Assembly: GCA_021397845.1 (NCBI GenBank)
Contig: CM038053.1
Location: forward strand, 149,814,041-149,878,040
Direction of reading: 5' to 3'
DNA length: 64,000 nucleotides
Source of the DNA: Areca catechu
Taxonomy: Eukaryota > Streptophyta > Magnoliopsida > Arecales > Arecaceae
Shown here: positions 31,739-43,758 of the stretch, piece by piece
How positions within the stretch are numbered: position 1 is the stretch's first letter
Layout of the letters: the number at the start of each line of letters is the position of its first letter
Position numbers and translations under genes: made by a program
Notes under the pieces: model-generated
Told to the model about the DNA's origin: nothing
Seen by the model: the letters and a program-made list of their open reading frames with translations, nothing else
The model's database searches: none

Positions 31739-34560
31739 AGTTTTCTAGTTATTGTTTAATACAAAGCACTTGTGCACAACAATTCCCAGCAGCTACATAC
31801 TTTGTCTCAGCAATAGATAGTGCTATAGAGTTTTGTTTCTTGCAGTGCCATGAGATTAAATTCAATCCTAAAAATTGGAATGTACCACTAGTGCTCTTTC
31901 TATCTATTTTGCATCCACCATAATTAGCATTCGAAAAACTAATTAAATTCAATGAAGATTGCTTTGAATACCAAAGATCTAAATTACTTGTTCCTTTTAG
32001 ATATTTTATGATTTTTTTTACTGCAAGCATATGTGATTCTTTAGGATTAGATTGAAATCAAGCACAAACACATATGCTAAACAAGATATCAGGTCTATTA
32101 GCAGTTAAGTACAATAATGATCTGATCATACCTCGATAGAGTTTTTGATCAATGTTGTTGCAATCATCTTTATCTAATTTGCAGGTAGGATTAATGGGTG
32201 TACTTGCTTCTTTGCTTGTCTCCATACCAAACTTCTTGATGATTTCTTTGATGTATTTGGCTTGGTTTATAAAGATCCCTTCTTTTATTTGTTTCACTTG
32301 AAGTCCAAGGAAGTAATTTAGTTCATCAATTAGACTCATTTCAAATTCACCCTGCATCAACTCAGCAAAGTCTCTACAAAGTATTTTATTAGTTGCACTA
32401 AATATAATATCATCAACATAAATTTGTACAACTAACATGTCATTATTCTTCTTTTTGATAAAAAGAGTTTTATTAACATTTACTCTTATAAAATTATTTT
32501 CAATTAAGAATTTGCTCAATTTATCATATCAAGCTCTAGGCGCTTATTTGAATCCATACAAAATGCTTTATTGAGTTTAAAAATATGATTTAGAAAAGCA
32601 TGATTTTCAAAATCTGGTGGCTGTTCTACAAAAACTTGTTCTGATATAAAATCATTTAAAAATATACTTTTTACATCCATTTGGAAAAGTTTGAAATCTA
32701 TGTAGCAAGCAAATACAAGTAGTATAAGGCTTCTAGTCTTGCTATGGGTGTATAGGTTTCATCAAAATCTATTCCTTCCTCTTGGTTGTATCCTTTAGCT
32801 ACCAATCTTTCTTTATTTCTAACTACATTATCCTGTTCATGTAGTTTATTTCTATAGACCCATTGGTTTCTATAATAGGATGGTCTGATGGTCTATCAAC
32901 TAGAGTCCAAAAATTATTTCTTTCAAACTAGTTTAGTTCTTCATGCATGGCCATCATCCAGTTTGGGTCATTTTCAGCTTCTTCTAAACTATGTGGCTTT
33001 ATTTGTGATACAAATGTAGGTAATCATGTGTATCTTTATGTGATGTCCTAGTCCTAACACCTTGAGAGGGATCACCAATAATTAAGTCTCTTGGATGAGA
33101 AGTTACATACCTCCATTTCCTTGGTAGATCAGCATGATCCTTACTTACCAACTCTTCTCCTTGAGTTGGTTTCTCTTGTGTATGCTCATATCTTCTTCTT
33201 TTTTTCAAGTGTACCTACATCATTATCTATACACTCTTCTTTTTTTGAAGGTGAGAGATTAGTTTCATCAAATAAAACATGTACTGATTCTTCCACAATC
33301 AATGTCTTTTATTAAATATTCTATATACTTTGCTACGTATTAAATAACCAAGGAAAATAACTTCATCTGACTTAGCATCAAATGTTTCTAAGTTATCCTT
33401 TCCATTATCCAACACAAAGCATTTACAAACAAAAACATAAAAATAATTAATATTTGGTTTCTTTTCATTCCAAAGCTCATAAGGAGTTTTCTTCAAAATT
33501 GGACATATCAAAATACGGTTCAAAATATAACAAGCAGTGTTCACCACTTCTGTCCAAAAGTACATTGGAAGATTGCCTTCACATAACATTGTTCAGGCCA
33601 TCTCTTACAAAGTCCTATTTTTTCTTTCTATAATACCATTTTGTTGTGGTGTTCTAGGAGCGGAGAAGTTGTGATCAATATCGTTTTCTATGCAATAATC
33701 ATCAAAAAATTGATTTTCAAATTTCATGTTGTGATCACTTCTAATAGAAATAATTGAAAGGTTTTTATGATTTCAAGTTTTTTTGTAGAATTTTCAAAAA
33801 ACTTTGAAAGTTTCATCCTTATGTGCAATAAATAAGACCCATGTAAATCTAGAAAAATCATTTACTATCACAAGGGCATATTTCATACCACCTAGGCTTG
33901 TGGTCATAGTTGGTCCAAATAAGTCCATATAAAGTAGCTCAAGGGGTCTAAAAGTTGAAATCATATTTTTGGATTTAAAACTCTCCTTAGTTTGTTTACC
34001 TATTTTGCAAGCATCACAAACATATTCAAAATCAATTTTAAATTTAGATAAACCTCTAACAAGATTTTTGGAAATTAATTTAATAATTGTATGCATGCTA
34101 GTATGATCTAATCGTCTATGCCAAAGTAAACAAGACTCCTTGGCTTAGCATTCATTGCTACTAGACTAGAACTACTAGACATGGCTAGATCATTTAAATA
34201 TACCACATAAATATTTCCAAGTATATGTCCAATGAATTTGTTGCTAGAATCAAGTGAGTTTGTTACTATACACATAGATGATTCAAAGATAACCTTGAAG
34301 CCTTTATCACATAATTGACTAATACTTAACAAATTATGCTTCAATTTATCTACTAGCAATACATTTTCAATAAAAGTAGAGGGGGTTATTTTGATCTTAC
34401 CAATTTTGATTATTTTTTACTTGCCATTATCTCCAAAAGTTACCAAGCCTCCCTTCTATCATTTATAGGGAGATAAATTGATCCTTGTCACCCATCATAA
34501 GTCTTGAACAGCTACTGTCCAGATACCATCTTTTCTTCATTTTTTGGGCTGCAAGACATT
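31676..34560 (-). pseudogene. SIRE-1 pol: protease, integrase, reverse transcriptase, RNase H
   Basis: Broken minus-strand pol in copia order. Protease-like YLDSSCSRLM (34508-34519 covers DSSC; the usual DSGC motif has Gly changed to Ser). GAG-pre-integrase and integrase zinc region with NLLSISQLCDKGF and CDACKIGKQ (34000-34360). Integrase core with LYMDLFGP and FSRFTWV (33794-33960), then MLCEGNLPMYFW and TPYELW (33299-33589). RT with the catalytic YVDD (32409-32420) and YFLGLQVKQ. RNase H with CKIDRKSTSGTFQFLG and AETKYVAAGNC (31749-32030). Many stops and frameshifts. RNase H breaks off after CDNTSAINLSK (about 31680). Confidence 0.85.
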
Positions 34561-34599
34561 CCTGCAAAATAATTAATAAGTTCTTTTAGGTACCCAAGC

Positions 34600-35760
34600 T
34601 ACCTTGGATCCTTGCAGGTTAGTAGAGGTGGTTCCTTTGAGAAACCAAATCTTTCTAATTCTATTTTTTGCATTTCCAGTTTTCTTTAACTAATTACATT
34701 AGAAAAATTTGTGTCCAACCCCATGATATGCATAACAAACAATTCTAGTATTTTGAAAAGATGTAAACTTTGAAGTTCTAGATGTAGAAGCATGTGATGC
34801 AGATGTAGAGGCATTTGATACAAAAGCATTTCGAGATATAGATTTTGGTACATATGCTTTTAAAGATACAAATATAGTAGCTGAAATTCCATTTATATTC
34901 GAAGAATTGTAACTAATTATAGCCTTGTTACTTGAAATTCTTTAATCTTTCAAAATCAACTAAAGCTTATTTGAACTTAAAGTAAGCTTTTCAACCAAAG
35001 GCTTGAGTTTTTCCATCTCCTTTTTCAAATCATTATTTTCATCAATCAAAGCTTTGTTTTTCTCAAGATATAAATTTTTCTTAATTTCCAAAGCTTTGTT
35101 ACTTTTAGAAAAGATAATTAATTCTTTTTGCAATAACTTGTTCTCTTCTGAAATCTCTTCCTTTTCTTTTAACAAAGAATCAGTATTGTTCTTTAAAGCT
35201 CTATAAAGCTCTAATTTTTATTCTAGCCTTTTTAAATTCTAAAAGCAAATAATGGAATGCAGAATTTAGTTCATCAAAAGTAAATTCAGCTTGAGGTTCA
35301 GGGGACGTTACCTCATCTTCGAGACCCATAAGGCATAGATTGGCAATTTTTATGGTCTCTTTCTTTTCTGTTGAAGTCGACTCCTCACTATCACTTCAAG
35401 TAGCAACCATCGCTTTCTTCTTCTTCTTAAATATTTTTTTTTACAAAGGACAATCGGGATGGATATGCCCAGGTTTCTTACACTCATAACATATGGGCAC
35501 TTGATCATTTTCTTTTTCTCTTTCCTTGTCCTTACTGTGTTCACCTTTCTTGTGAAATTTTTTGAAGTATCTTCCCTTCTTTTTTCCCATAAACCTTCTG
35601 AATCTCATCTTCTAAGTCATCTTCGGAGGAGGAGCAGTCATCTTCCGATTCCTCATCTTGTTTCTTTGATTCTGATGTAGCTTTGAATGCAATAGTTTTT
35701 TTCTTTTTCTGATCATCTTCATTCCTATGTTGCATGGCCAGTTCATGTGTGATGAGAAAA
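34600..35760 (-). pseudogene. SIRE-1 gag, C-terminal part
   Basis: Contains a Lys/Glu-rich acidic segment (SEDDCSSSEDD, about 35600-35650), a zinc knuckle CYECKKPGHIHPDC (about 35458-35500, all four ligands present, followed by an in-frame stop) and a coiled coil with EENKLLQKEL and DENNDLKKEMEKL (34960-35175). Frameshifts and stops are present. The upstream part of gag continues at 63221 on the far side of SIRE-2. Confidence 0.8.
35756..35760. repeat. Target-site duplication of SIRE-2, left copy (GAAAA)
   Basis: Pairs with GAGAA at 63216-63220 (4 of 5 bases). The two flanks join to give a continuous SIRE-1 gag, which supports the assignment despite the mismatch. Confidence 0.65.
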
Positions 35761-37312
35761 TGTTACCCAGTAAGCAACCCAAGAGGGGGGGTGAATTGGA
35801 TCTCTAAAAAATAATTACTTGATGCAATACAATAGTATGTAATCCAATTCAACAATTAATCAAGGTACTAAGAATTCAAATATAATGCTCTTAAGTAAAT
35901 GTGCAGTGGAAATAAAAAGCAATAAATGTAAGAACAATAAGAGGAGATAATCAACCACAAAGATAAAGAAGTATAGTGGTTCGGTGCTATCTAATGCACC
36001 TACATCCACTCCCTAATATCTCCTTGGGAATTCACTATAATCTCAACTAATTACAGTCGATTAGTTTTCCGGGCTCACTAATCAAAATCCAACTTATTTT
36101 TACAAGGCTCACAAGTCAAAACCTTACTTGGTTTTACAGGCTAACCAAGAACCTAAAAGGTTTTAAGGCTCACCACCAACCTTCCTTGGTTTTCCGGGCT
36201 AACCAAGAACCTAAGTGGTTTTCAAAGGTTCACTAATAACCTCCATTGGTTTTTTAATAGGCTAACCAAGAATCCTTATAACAAATAATAGTTTGAAGTA
36301 TAAAGAATAAAAGCTTTCTAATAAAAAGCAGATATCTCTTTGAAGCTCGAAGTTGTGATGCTTTCGAACTTGATGAAGCTTCTTTGATTGCTCAAGAATG
36401 GTTGATCTTTAATGCTCTTGAAGGTTCTTGAATGCTTGGAGGCTTGCTTTTGCTTGAGAGTGGTTGAACTTCAATGAATAGGAGTGAATATTCTCTTTTC
36501 TTCTCTCTTGGATATTTCTATTTCATTTCCATTAGTTTTGATTTGATTTGAACCATATAAATACCTTCCCAAGATCTCAAATCCGATTTCTAGCTGTTAG
36601 ACTCGAAAAACTAGCCGTTGGGGGTGAAAAGAGACAAGTTTTGCATTTGAAAAACTAGCCATTACTGTTCCCAGAACATCATGTGTCGACACTTCAGGCT
36701 GTGAGTCGACACTTCAGGTCAACACTTGAACTTCTTGAGTTGACACCCAGTTCAAATATTTTCAATATGGCTTTCTGAAAATCTCAGATGTGTCGACACT
36801 TCTTCAGGTGAGTCGACACTTTGAGTCGACACTTCATATCCATGTGTCGACACTCTACAGTTCTTTATCTTCAGCAAGTTCTGTGACTTGAAAATCTCAG
36901 GCGATGAGATGATCCATGTGTCGACACTTCAAGTCCATGTGCAACACACTTCAGCCGTGCCATCTAAAACTTTCTGTGTACCGGCTTGAGTCGACACTTC
37001 ACTTTCATGGGTCAACACTTGGTGTCATGTGTTGACACTTTGAGTCGATACCTTACTGAAATCTTCACAAAAATGTCTAAACTTATGCTGAAACAAATTT
37101 ATACTTCACTCAAGTATCCATTCAAGTAAATTTTGATTGTCCAAGTCTTCTTTGAGTAGATCTTCCATCTAAACTTGGCTTCTTCAATCAAATAATCATT
37201 TTTCAAGTTTGTGAGCACCTTTTTCTATAAAAACACACTTCAATGAAATCATTAGTATTCAACTTATACTTAATTGTTTTGCTTATCATCAACATCAATA
37301 ATGGAGTCAACA
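35761..37312 (-). mobile_element. SIRE-2 3' LTR
   Basis: Plus strand TGTTACCCAGTAAGC...GGAGTCAACA, followed by the polypurine tract. It aligns throughout with 55210-55890 plus 62342-63215. It contains about 36-bp repeats (ggctaaccaagaaccta, 36060-36270) and a GTCGAC palindrome cluster. Confidence 0.9.
36682..37055 (-). repeat. gtgtcgacac / gagtcgacac palindrome cluster in the SIRE-2 3' LTR
   Basis: About a dozen boxes of tgtgtcgacacttca and gagtcgacacttca, some decayed to gttgacac or gtcaacac. The same cluster, with different decay, lies at 62573-62960 in the other LTR. Confidence 0.8.
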
Positions 37313-38132
37313 ATCTCTCCCTTTTTGATGATGACAAAATCTTTAAGTATAAATTGCATAAAGAGCTTTTAAAAGAATTTATCAAGGTGCAAAGAGCTAA
37401 ATACATTAGGTGTATCAAGGTAATTTACAATATTGACCTGATGTATCAGAGCAAGTGTGATATAATGATTAAGAGTGTCAAAGCTTGTTAATTATCATGA
37501 TACTCTATAAAAAAAATATAATGATCAAGAGTATCATAGCTTTGGGATATATAAGACATAAACACATGTATCATGATACTCTATAAAAAAATATGCTTTA
37601 GGAGAGGCAAAAATTTAGCAGTAAACAAAGCTCTCCCTGAATTGATGATCTATAAAAGAGTTTGTAAATATCTTTTCAAACATTTAAAGGAGTTTAAGAT
37701 GAAATTCAATTCAAAAACGATTTTCAAAGTAAAGAAAGTATTGCTCCCCCTTACTTAAGGAATTTGTAAACAATTTTCAATTCAGGTCAAACTAAGTTTT
37801 CAAAATAATTTTCAAATTTTTACAAATTTTCAAGCATATTACACTATTACACTTATTATTCCCTTGCACATTTATACTTTAGTCTTATTACTTCTCCTTT
37901 TTGTTATCATTAAAAAGGTAGGAAGATAAATAGGCATTGAAGTACAATAATAATTCATTCATTCATTCACTTATAAATGAAAATAAAGAAGTACTAAAGA
38001 AGAGTTAAAGCATTTCATTCATTTGAAGTCATAACCATGAAGTACAACATAATATTTCATTTAAAATCAGAATTTGTACAATAAAAGATAAAAGATGCAT
38101 AAAAGTAAACTATCTAAACATATAAAGATATC
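37313..38132 (-). other. SIRE-2 polypurine tract and 3' untranslated region
   Basis: Element sense gatgatgacaaaaaggg-type purine block abuts the LTR (37313-37335). A second purine block is at about 37741-37755 (plus strand ctccccctt). Otherwise AT-rich with no gene. Confidence 0.7.
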
Positions 38133-39853
38133 CTAATCCTCATCCTTATCATCATCAGAAGATCCAATCTCAATCGGTCCAGTATTAGTAAAAGAGCGAG
38201 CTCGAGGCCACATAGATTTGAGATCTCGAAGGCGTGTCCTGGTCGATCATGGAGGAGTATGATGCCATGTCCTCTACATCGAGCATACATCCGATCTCTA
38301 GCTGGAGCAGAAGAGGTGGAGGCTATGTCCTCAGCAGGAATAGAGTAGATCGGGGTGACAGTCTCTGCAACTGTCGAAAGTGGTGTACGATAAAAAATCA
38401 AGATACTAAAAGCCAAGTGTGTAAAAACCTAGCTCTCGGATAAGAGATGATGTATGGATGGTAGGTGTATCAAGAGTGGGTATATCAAAAATAGGTATAT
38501 CAGCTGATGAAATGATGGGTGTGTTAATGATAGGTGCATCAGCTGAAGAATGAACGGGTGAATCTGCAATCGATGAGTCAATGATAGGAGTGTCAATAAT
38601 GGGTGTATCGATAATAGGTGAATCAACAACAGGTGAAAGAATAGGAATCGGAACATGATCATCTAATCTGGATGGAGAAGATAGGACTGGAGTCTGAGTA
38701 GATAAACTAGAGGGGTCACAAATGAGACTCCTAGGCAAGTCTGCAGTCACCTCTGCCACTATCTCTTAAATCAGATCTGGGAAGTCGAATCCATCAGAGT
38801 CAGTCTCCTGTTCATCATCATTCATCACTGTCATCAACAACTGGTGCTGGGGCAGATGGAGCTGGATCAGAAACTGGAGTACTCCCTGTAGGTCTAGACA
38901 GTGCGGTCAGAATAGCTGAGATGCCATCACTCAGTCCACTGTGGCTCTCTCTGGTCTCAGCAATGAAACAATCAAGACGCTACCTAATGATCAATACATC
39001 TAGCTCAATGCACCTGACTCTGTCCAATAGACTCTCTATAGCTCTTGGAGTATCCGACTGAGCTGGCTGAGGTTGTGAAGTAGGCTCAGACTGAGAAGTA
39101 GTCTCTGGCTGTGCTGCTGGCTCAGACTGACTCTCTGGAAGAGATGCCTCCGTAGGTCCTGCCTCGCCGGTAAGAATGTGATCCTCCTCTACCGCATCAT
39201 TATCATCTCTGCCTCGCCTGACCATATATTCTACGTCTCCACTAGCCTCTGAACAAATGATAACCCATCCTATGTAATGACCTGATGTCATAAACATTAG
39301 TATGAAGGAGCATACGGAAGGGCTCATCCTCGAAAGTCACACCATACTCCCTGAACAATAAGTCAACCCCATCCCGTAGGGTAAGCAGAGTCGCTGACTC
39401 GTCGAAGCCTTCGTCATTTGATGAACCATGAGCATTGGAAGGCAAACGTGTGTGCACTGTACCAATCAGACCATCATAGCAACTCTCGCTCAGTGATGTA
39501 ATCGAATTGTCCGGTCTTCGATAGAAGGATCCGGGCGACAATAGGTGCAAAAGTCTCATCTTCGCAGATAAACGGGATGCAGGCACGGTGGCTCCCTCAA
39601 GCAAAATGTCTGACTCGAATAACACTGGAGACCACTCACTCTATCAATCAGGCTGTCTACAACTGACCAAGTCATAGGAATATTCCACACTCTGCTCAAT
39701 ATCTCTGAAGTAAATGGGATATCACTGCCTCTCACCTGAGCTAGCCAATCATCACTCCCATGGGCTAGTGATCAGTAGAACTCCCGAATAAGTCCTAGGT
39801 AGTATCTCTCGCTCAGAGAACAGAAGGATGTCAAACCAGCATCTTGAATCCAC
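38133..39853 (-). pseudogene. SIRE-2 extra 3' ORF, main part (C-terminal)
   Basis: Continuation of the ORF that starts at 49990, on the other side of Angela-B. It includes SFCSLSERYYLGLIREFY and the DIPFTSEILSRVWNIPM block (39650-39840), then MRLLHLLSPGSFYRRP and LHRMGY (39242-39570), as in SIRE-1. After a proline/glutamine/serine-rich region comes a repetitive linker of PIIDT/PIIDS/PIINT units (38470-38660). The ORF ends in an acidic tail SSDDDKDED with a stop at 38133. Stops and frameshifts are present. This matches the plant 'putative transposon protein' domain often found at this position; function unknown. Confidence 0.7.
38470..38660 (-). repeat. (P-I-I-D-T/S)n coding repeat in the SIRE-2 3' ORF
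   Basis: At DNA level, units of 15 bp reading gataggtgtatcaat-like on the plus strand, encoding PIIDT, PIIDS, PIINT and PIISS. Length-variable low-complexity linker. Confidence 0.75.
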
Positions 39854-39858
39854 TAACC
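39854..39858. repeat. Target-site duplication of Angela-B, left copy (TAACC)
   Basis: Pairs with TAATC at 49782-49786 (4 of 5). The flanking 3' ORF frame of SIRE-2 resumes across the insertion. Confidence 0.7.
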
Positions 39859-41911
39859 TGTTGGGAAATGTGTCCCAAAGCCAATTTCTACTGTAAACAG
39901 TTGTACATTTGATGTAATTATGTATGAATTATATTATTGAATAAAATATTTATTCTGGCAGTTCATCACTATTTCATCTTTCTGTAATGAGTTCTTCAGT
40001 GATGAAGTCCTTAGGACTATTTGTATGTGATATAGAGAGGAATATCATATAGTCCTAAAATTGTTCGCGACCAAATGATACACTTATTTCAGGACGATAG
40101 TATATCAAGTATAGGTCGTTGTGTGCCATAGTCGTTGGTTGTCCTCTTAACCAAGGAGTGTAGAGACACTGGTATGGCATGCAGATGTTGTGTTTGACAT
40201 TTCATCGAACGTGACCCGTCTGTACTTTTTCTGCCTAGAGTTTTGATATGGACGTAGTTATCCCTCAGACATGAGATCGTCATGGTAGCTTGCGAGCAAC
40301 TCATTGTACTTTGGTACTGGACTATCTGGATTTCTAATCCAGGGACGGAAGGTTTCTAGGTACAGTTAGTACTCGTGTAGCGGTGATCGGATCAAGATGG
40401 GATTGACCCCTCCAAAGTGTTTGGAGCAGATATCTTACTGTGTTTCAATTTAGCAAAACCTTGGCCAGGGTAGTCACTGTAAAGTGTTACAGGACTTGTG
40501 AGATTGAGACACATTGTTGATGGACTTTATGGGTTGGGTAGTTAAACCCTAAGTCTTCCTGAGCATTGAGGTCAAAGGGATTAATTACAATGTTTCCATA
40601 TCTCCTGGTTCTTGATTGTTGCTCTGCAACTTCGACCTATCCGGACGTCGGGTGTCATTGCTAGATGGTGACTTTGACTGGTATTGGAAATGTTCCAGTG
40701 CTACCGGCTTAGTGTTCGAACCTATGGGGTCACACACCATAGGGGTTTCTACTTGATCTAGTGATCGGAGAACGATTGGGAATCGTTCGTGGACTCACAG
40801 AGAAAAAGGGTTTTTCTTTATCCAAGTGTCAACACTTGATATTCTTGAAAGTGTCGACACTTGTGTAAGTGTCGACACTTGTTGATTTCGCAAGTGTAGA
40901 CACTTGATGTCACAAAAAGTTGTGACATGAAATTTTCACTAATAGTTGGTGATGCATGGAGGTGAATTAAGTAATGTGATTACTTGATAGCCCAATTTGA
41001 TTGAGCTATAAAAATCTGGAACGAATCAAATAGGATTTGGTTCAAAATGGGTTTGGGTCCAATCGGGTTGAACCCAATGTATGCACACTTGACCCAATTG
41101 ATTTTAGTTATGAATTAAAATCAATTAATATATTTAATCTGAATTTAAATAAGTTTAAATTCATTTTTGGGGAGTTATGTAACTTCCCATGACATAACTC
41201 CCCATAACTACCCATTACCACACCTATAACTCCCCACTCTCCCTCTCCCTCTCCATCTACTTAAGGGGCTGAAATGGGAGGACGAAAATAAGAAAAAATT
41301 CAGCAAAGAAATGCTGGAAAAATAAAGGGAAGAAAGGGAAGAAACTAGGAAAAAGTTCTAGTTTTATAGGTGTGAGGTTTTTGGAGAAAAGTGTGCTTTT
41401 TTGTACCTAGAGATCTAGGTCTTAGGATTGAGTGTTTGGAAAGGGTTCCAACCACTCATTCTCCACCTCTTGAGCTTCTTCATTCATTCGGAGAGTCCGG
41501 CATCGAAAGAAGAAAAGGAGTCCCGATCAAATCGTTCCACAACAAGCTAGCACTTGGAGTGGAAGTAGATTTTGAAAGAGCCCTGGTGTGAACCACCTGT
41601 AGAGGTCGGACACGTGTGCGGCTAAGCAGAGTTCTTCCTCCTGCTCCTGGATCTTTCACAGAGGAGAGCGTCTCCATTCATACAAGGTATGGTTTTACAT
41701 ATATAGATATGTTGCTTTGAAATGTTCATAGCATGAATTCATGATTTCACTGTTTATATTAATCATTCATGCAAGATCTTGGGACAAGTAGCATAGAAAA
41801 GTTTTAAAGCATGCTTAGATTAAAAGCTAATCATTTTATCATGCTTCCGCTGTATGTTATTTTGAAAAAGTCTTAAAATACAAAGCATGCTTGCTACTAG
41901 ATTTCCTTTCA
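39859..41911 (+). mobile_element. Angela-B 5' LTR
   Basis: 2,053 bp, TGTTGGGAAATG...ATTTCCTTTCA. TATA-like tataaaa at 41007-41013 in ttgagctataaaaatctgg, about 100 bp past the palindrome array. A CT-rich stretch (ctccctctccctctcc) lies at 41238-41256. It differs from its 3' LTR by a handful of one-base indels and few substitutions. Confidence 0.93.
40824..40927 (+). promoter_or_regulatory. Four phased palindromes plus hairpin in the Angela-B 5' LTR
   Basis: aagtgtcgacactt (perfect 14-bp palindrome) at 40849 and 40867, with one-base variants at 40824 (aagtgtcaacactt) and 40892 (aagtgtagacactt); steps 25, 18, 25. A perfect 8-bp stem tgtcacaa/ttgtgaca with a 4-base loop follows at 40908-40927. 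Same layout at 48691-48794 and in both Angela-A LTRs. Lies about 80-180 bp upstream of a TATA-like box, so an enhancer role is possible but unproven. Confidence 0.6.
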
Positions 41912-41913
41912 AT

Positions 41914-41925
41914 TGGTATCAGAGC
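41914..41925 (+). other. Angela-B primer-binding site (tRNA-iMet)
   Basis: tggtatcagagc, perfect complement to plant initiator tRNA-Met 3' end, two bases after the LTR. Confidence 0.92.
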
Positions 41926-43758
41926 AACAAGGTTGCTTTAGCATGAATGTTTAGTATAAACATTATAAAATCAGTTTAATTTCTTGCAAGTACTCGGATT
42001 GAGTGCCTCACCAGGCCGTCCGGTCATAGGAGAGAAGTAGGGCTGCAAGACCCTCACTTCCCATTCAAAGGGATCTCCTATGGCGTGTAGGGGTGCCATT
42101 GTGAAGGACTCATGAAGAAGAAAAAGAAAAGAAAAAAAAAGAGTAAAGATTAAAATGTTTTGATCTTTATTATGTTCTAAATTTGAAGTCATAAAATGTT
42201 TTACAAATGTTCTAAAGTTAGTTTATGATTGCTATGTTAAATAGTTTAACATAAAATTCAAGTTTAGAAAAGACAAAGTTTGGATTTCAGCATTTCTGTG
42301 CTCGGATTTGATCAAGTGTCGACACTTGGTTTACCTAGTGTCGACACTTGGGTGTCTATGTGTCGACACTTGGCCTTCTAGGTGTCGACTCATGAACAAA
42401 AACACAGAAATCGGTTCTCTGTGTGTCGACCTGTCTCAGAGTAGTGTCGACACTTCACAGTGAACAGAAATTTAAAAATTGGATTTTCTTGTAAAAATGT
42501 TTTATAAAGTTTTTTGAAAATATTTCAATGTGTTGTATGATTAACTTAATTATGAATTAAGTAAATCTAATGACTAAATGATCTAAGGATATGATTTTAA
42601 GATCTAAGTCATATTCATAACTTTGGTTTAAATGGGTTAGCTTGAATTAGGTCCTAATTGGGTTAGACCTAAGTTTAGATGAATAGGACTTAATAGAGAA
42701 TTAACTTAATCAAATGTTGAGTTAAGGTTCTTCTCTAGTATCTATCTAATAGTTAGATTGATCGGTCCATACATCTAAATGGACTTAATCTTGGCTTCGT
42801 GGTAGGACCCGATTCCTTAGGCTAGTCTAATCGAAATTGGTGAACCAATTGGTGTCTAAGGTAAGTATGGCTTTTGATCTATGGTTTTTGGAGCTACCTC
42901 TTTCCTGGCCAATGATATTGGTGTCTAAGGAAAGATGGTTAATGGCTTAACCCATAACCTTGATCTCACTTACCTGGCCAATATGGTCAACCAGTTTTGA
43001 TTAGTTAGCTCATTGATTCGAGTTAGCCCATGCCAATAAGGTTAATCAGCTTGACTGATTTAGGTGCCCATGGATTTTGTGGTTCATGTAACCCTTTCAT
43101 TAACATATGAAGTTAGTGAAAGATAATCCATGACTTATCCTTTCTCTTCTGTCACAACATGTATAAAACCTCTAAATTATTAGGTCCTTAAAAAGATGGA
43201 AATTATATGATAATTTTTTGTCTTAGCCTCCCATTAAGATGTTTGGTAATGAGTCCAGTAGTGGGGTGATCATCGGCAGATCCATAGATTGGGTGGTCAT
43301 CATACTATTGGAATTGTCATTCATTATATGATGACATAATGCAACTTTCTTAAACAGGTGGTCAGGTTAGCCGGTCAAAGTCGGGCTTGATCATTTGTTA
43401 GCTAGAAGCATTAAGATCAGTCATGTTAATGGTTGGACCTAACTGGGACCTTCTTTAGCAGGTAGCCCAAAGGTCGATTGAAGTGTTCCTAGGGCAAAAT
43501 AAATTACTAGGAGTTGTTTGGAGAAACAACTGGTTATGAACCTACCTTTAGATGAACATGGGTTGGCCGACCATAGTCGGGCTCATGTATTGTCTATAGG
43601 ATTCTGGTACCCACCAAGGGATAAGTGTTATTCTTTGGATTGGAGGTAGAGGCTACCAGTCTGAATAAAATAGTGGGAGGAGCTTTTAAACAAAAGTCCA
43701 TGTCTTTAAGTTTTAAATAATTCATATACTAAATAGTCTTGGTTTTCTTTTTCAGATA
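41926..43758 (+). other. Angela-B leader between PBS and gag
   Basis: 1.83 kb non-coding. gtgtcgacac palindromes cluster at 42314-42455. The shared leader motif occurs as caattggtgtctaagg (42846-42860), cctggccaatgatattggtgtctaagg (42904-42930) and cttacctggccaat (42969-42981). The first of these is followed by taagtatgg, so it reads aag|gtaagta, a good match to a plant 5' splice site. Confidence 0.75.

Noticed and set aside
40705..40735. gtgttcgaacctatgg in Angela LTRs, like a tRNA T-loop
   Set aside because: No acceptor or anticodon stems fold around it.
40824..40905. Palindromes with regular spacing resembling a CRISPR array
   Set aside because: Plant LTR; repeats are 14-bp palindromes with 4-11-bp gaps, and identical in all LTR copies; no Cas genes.
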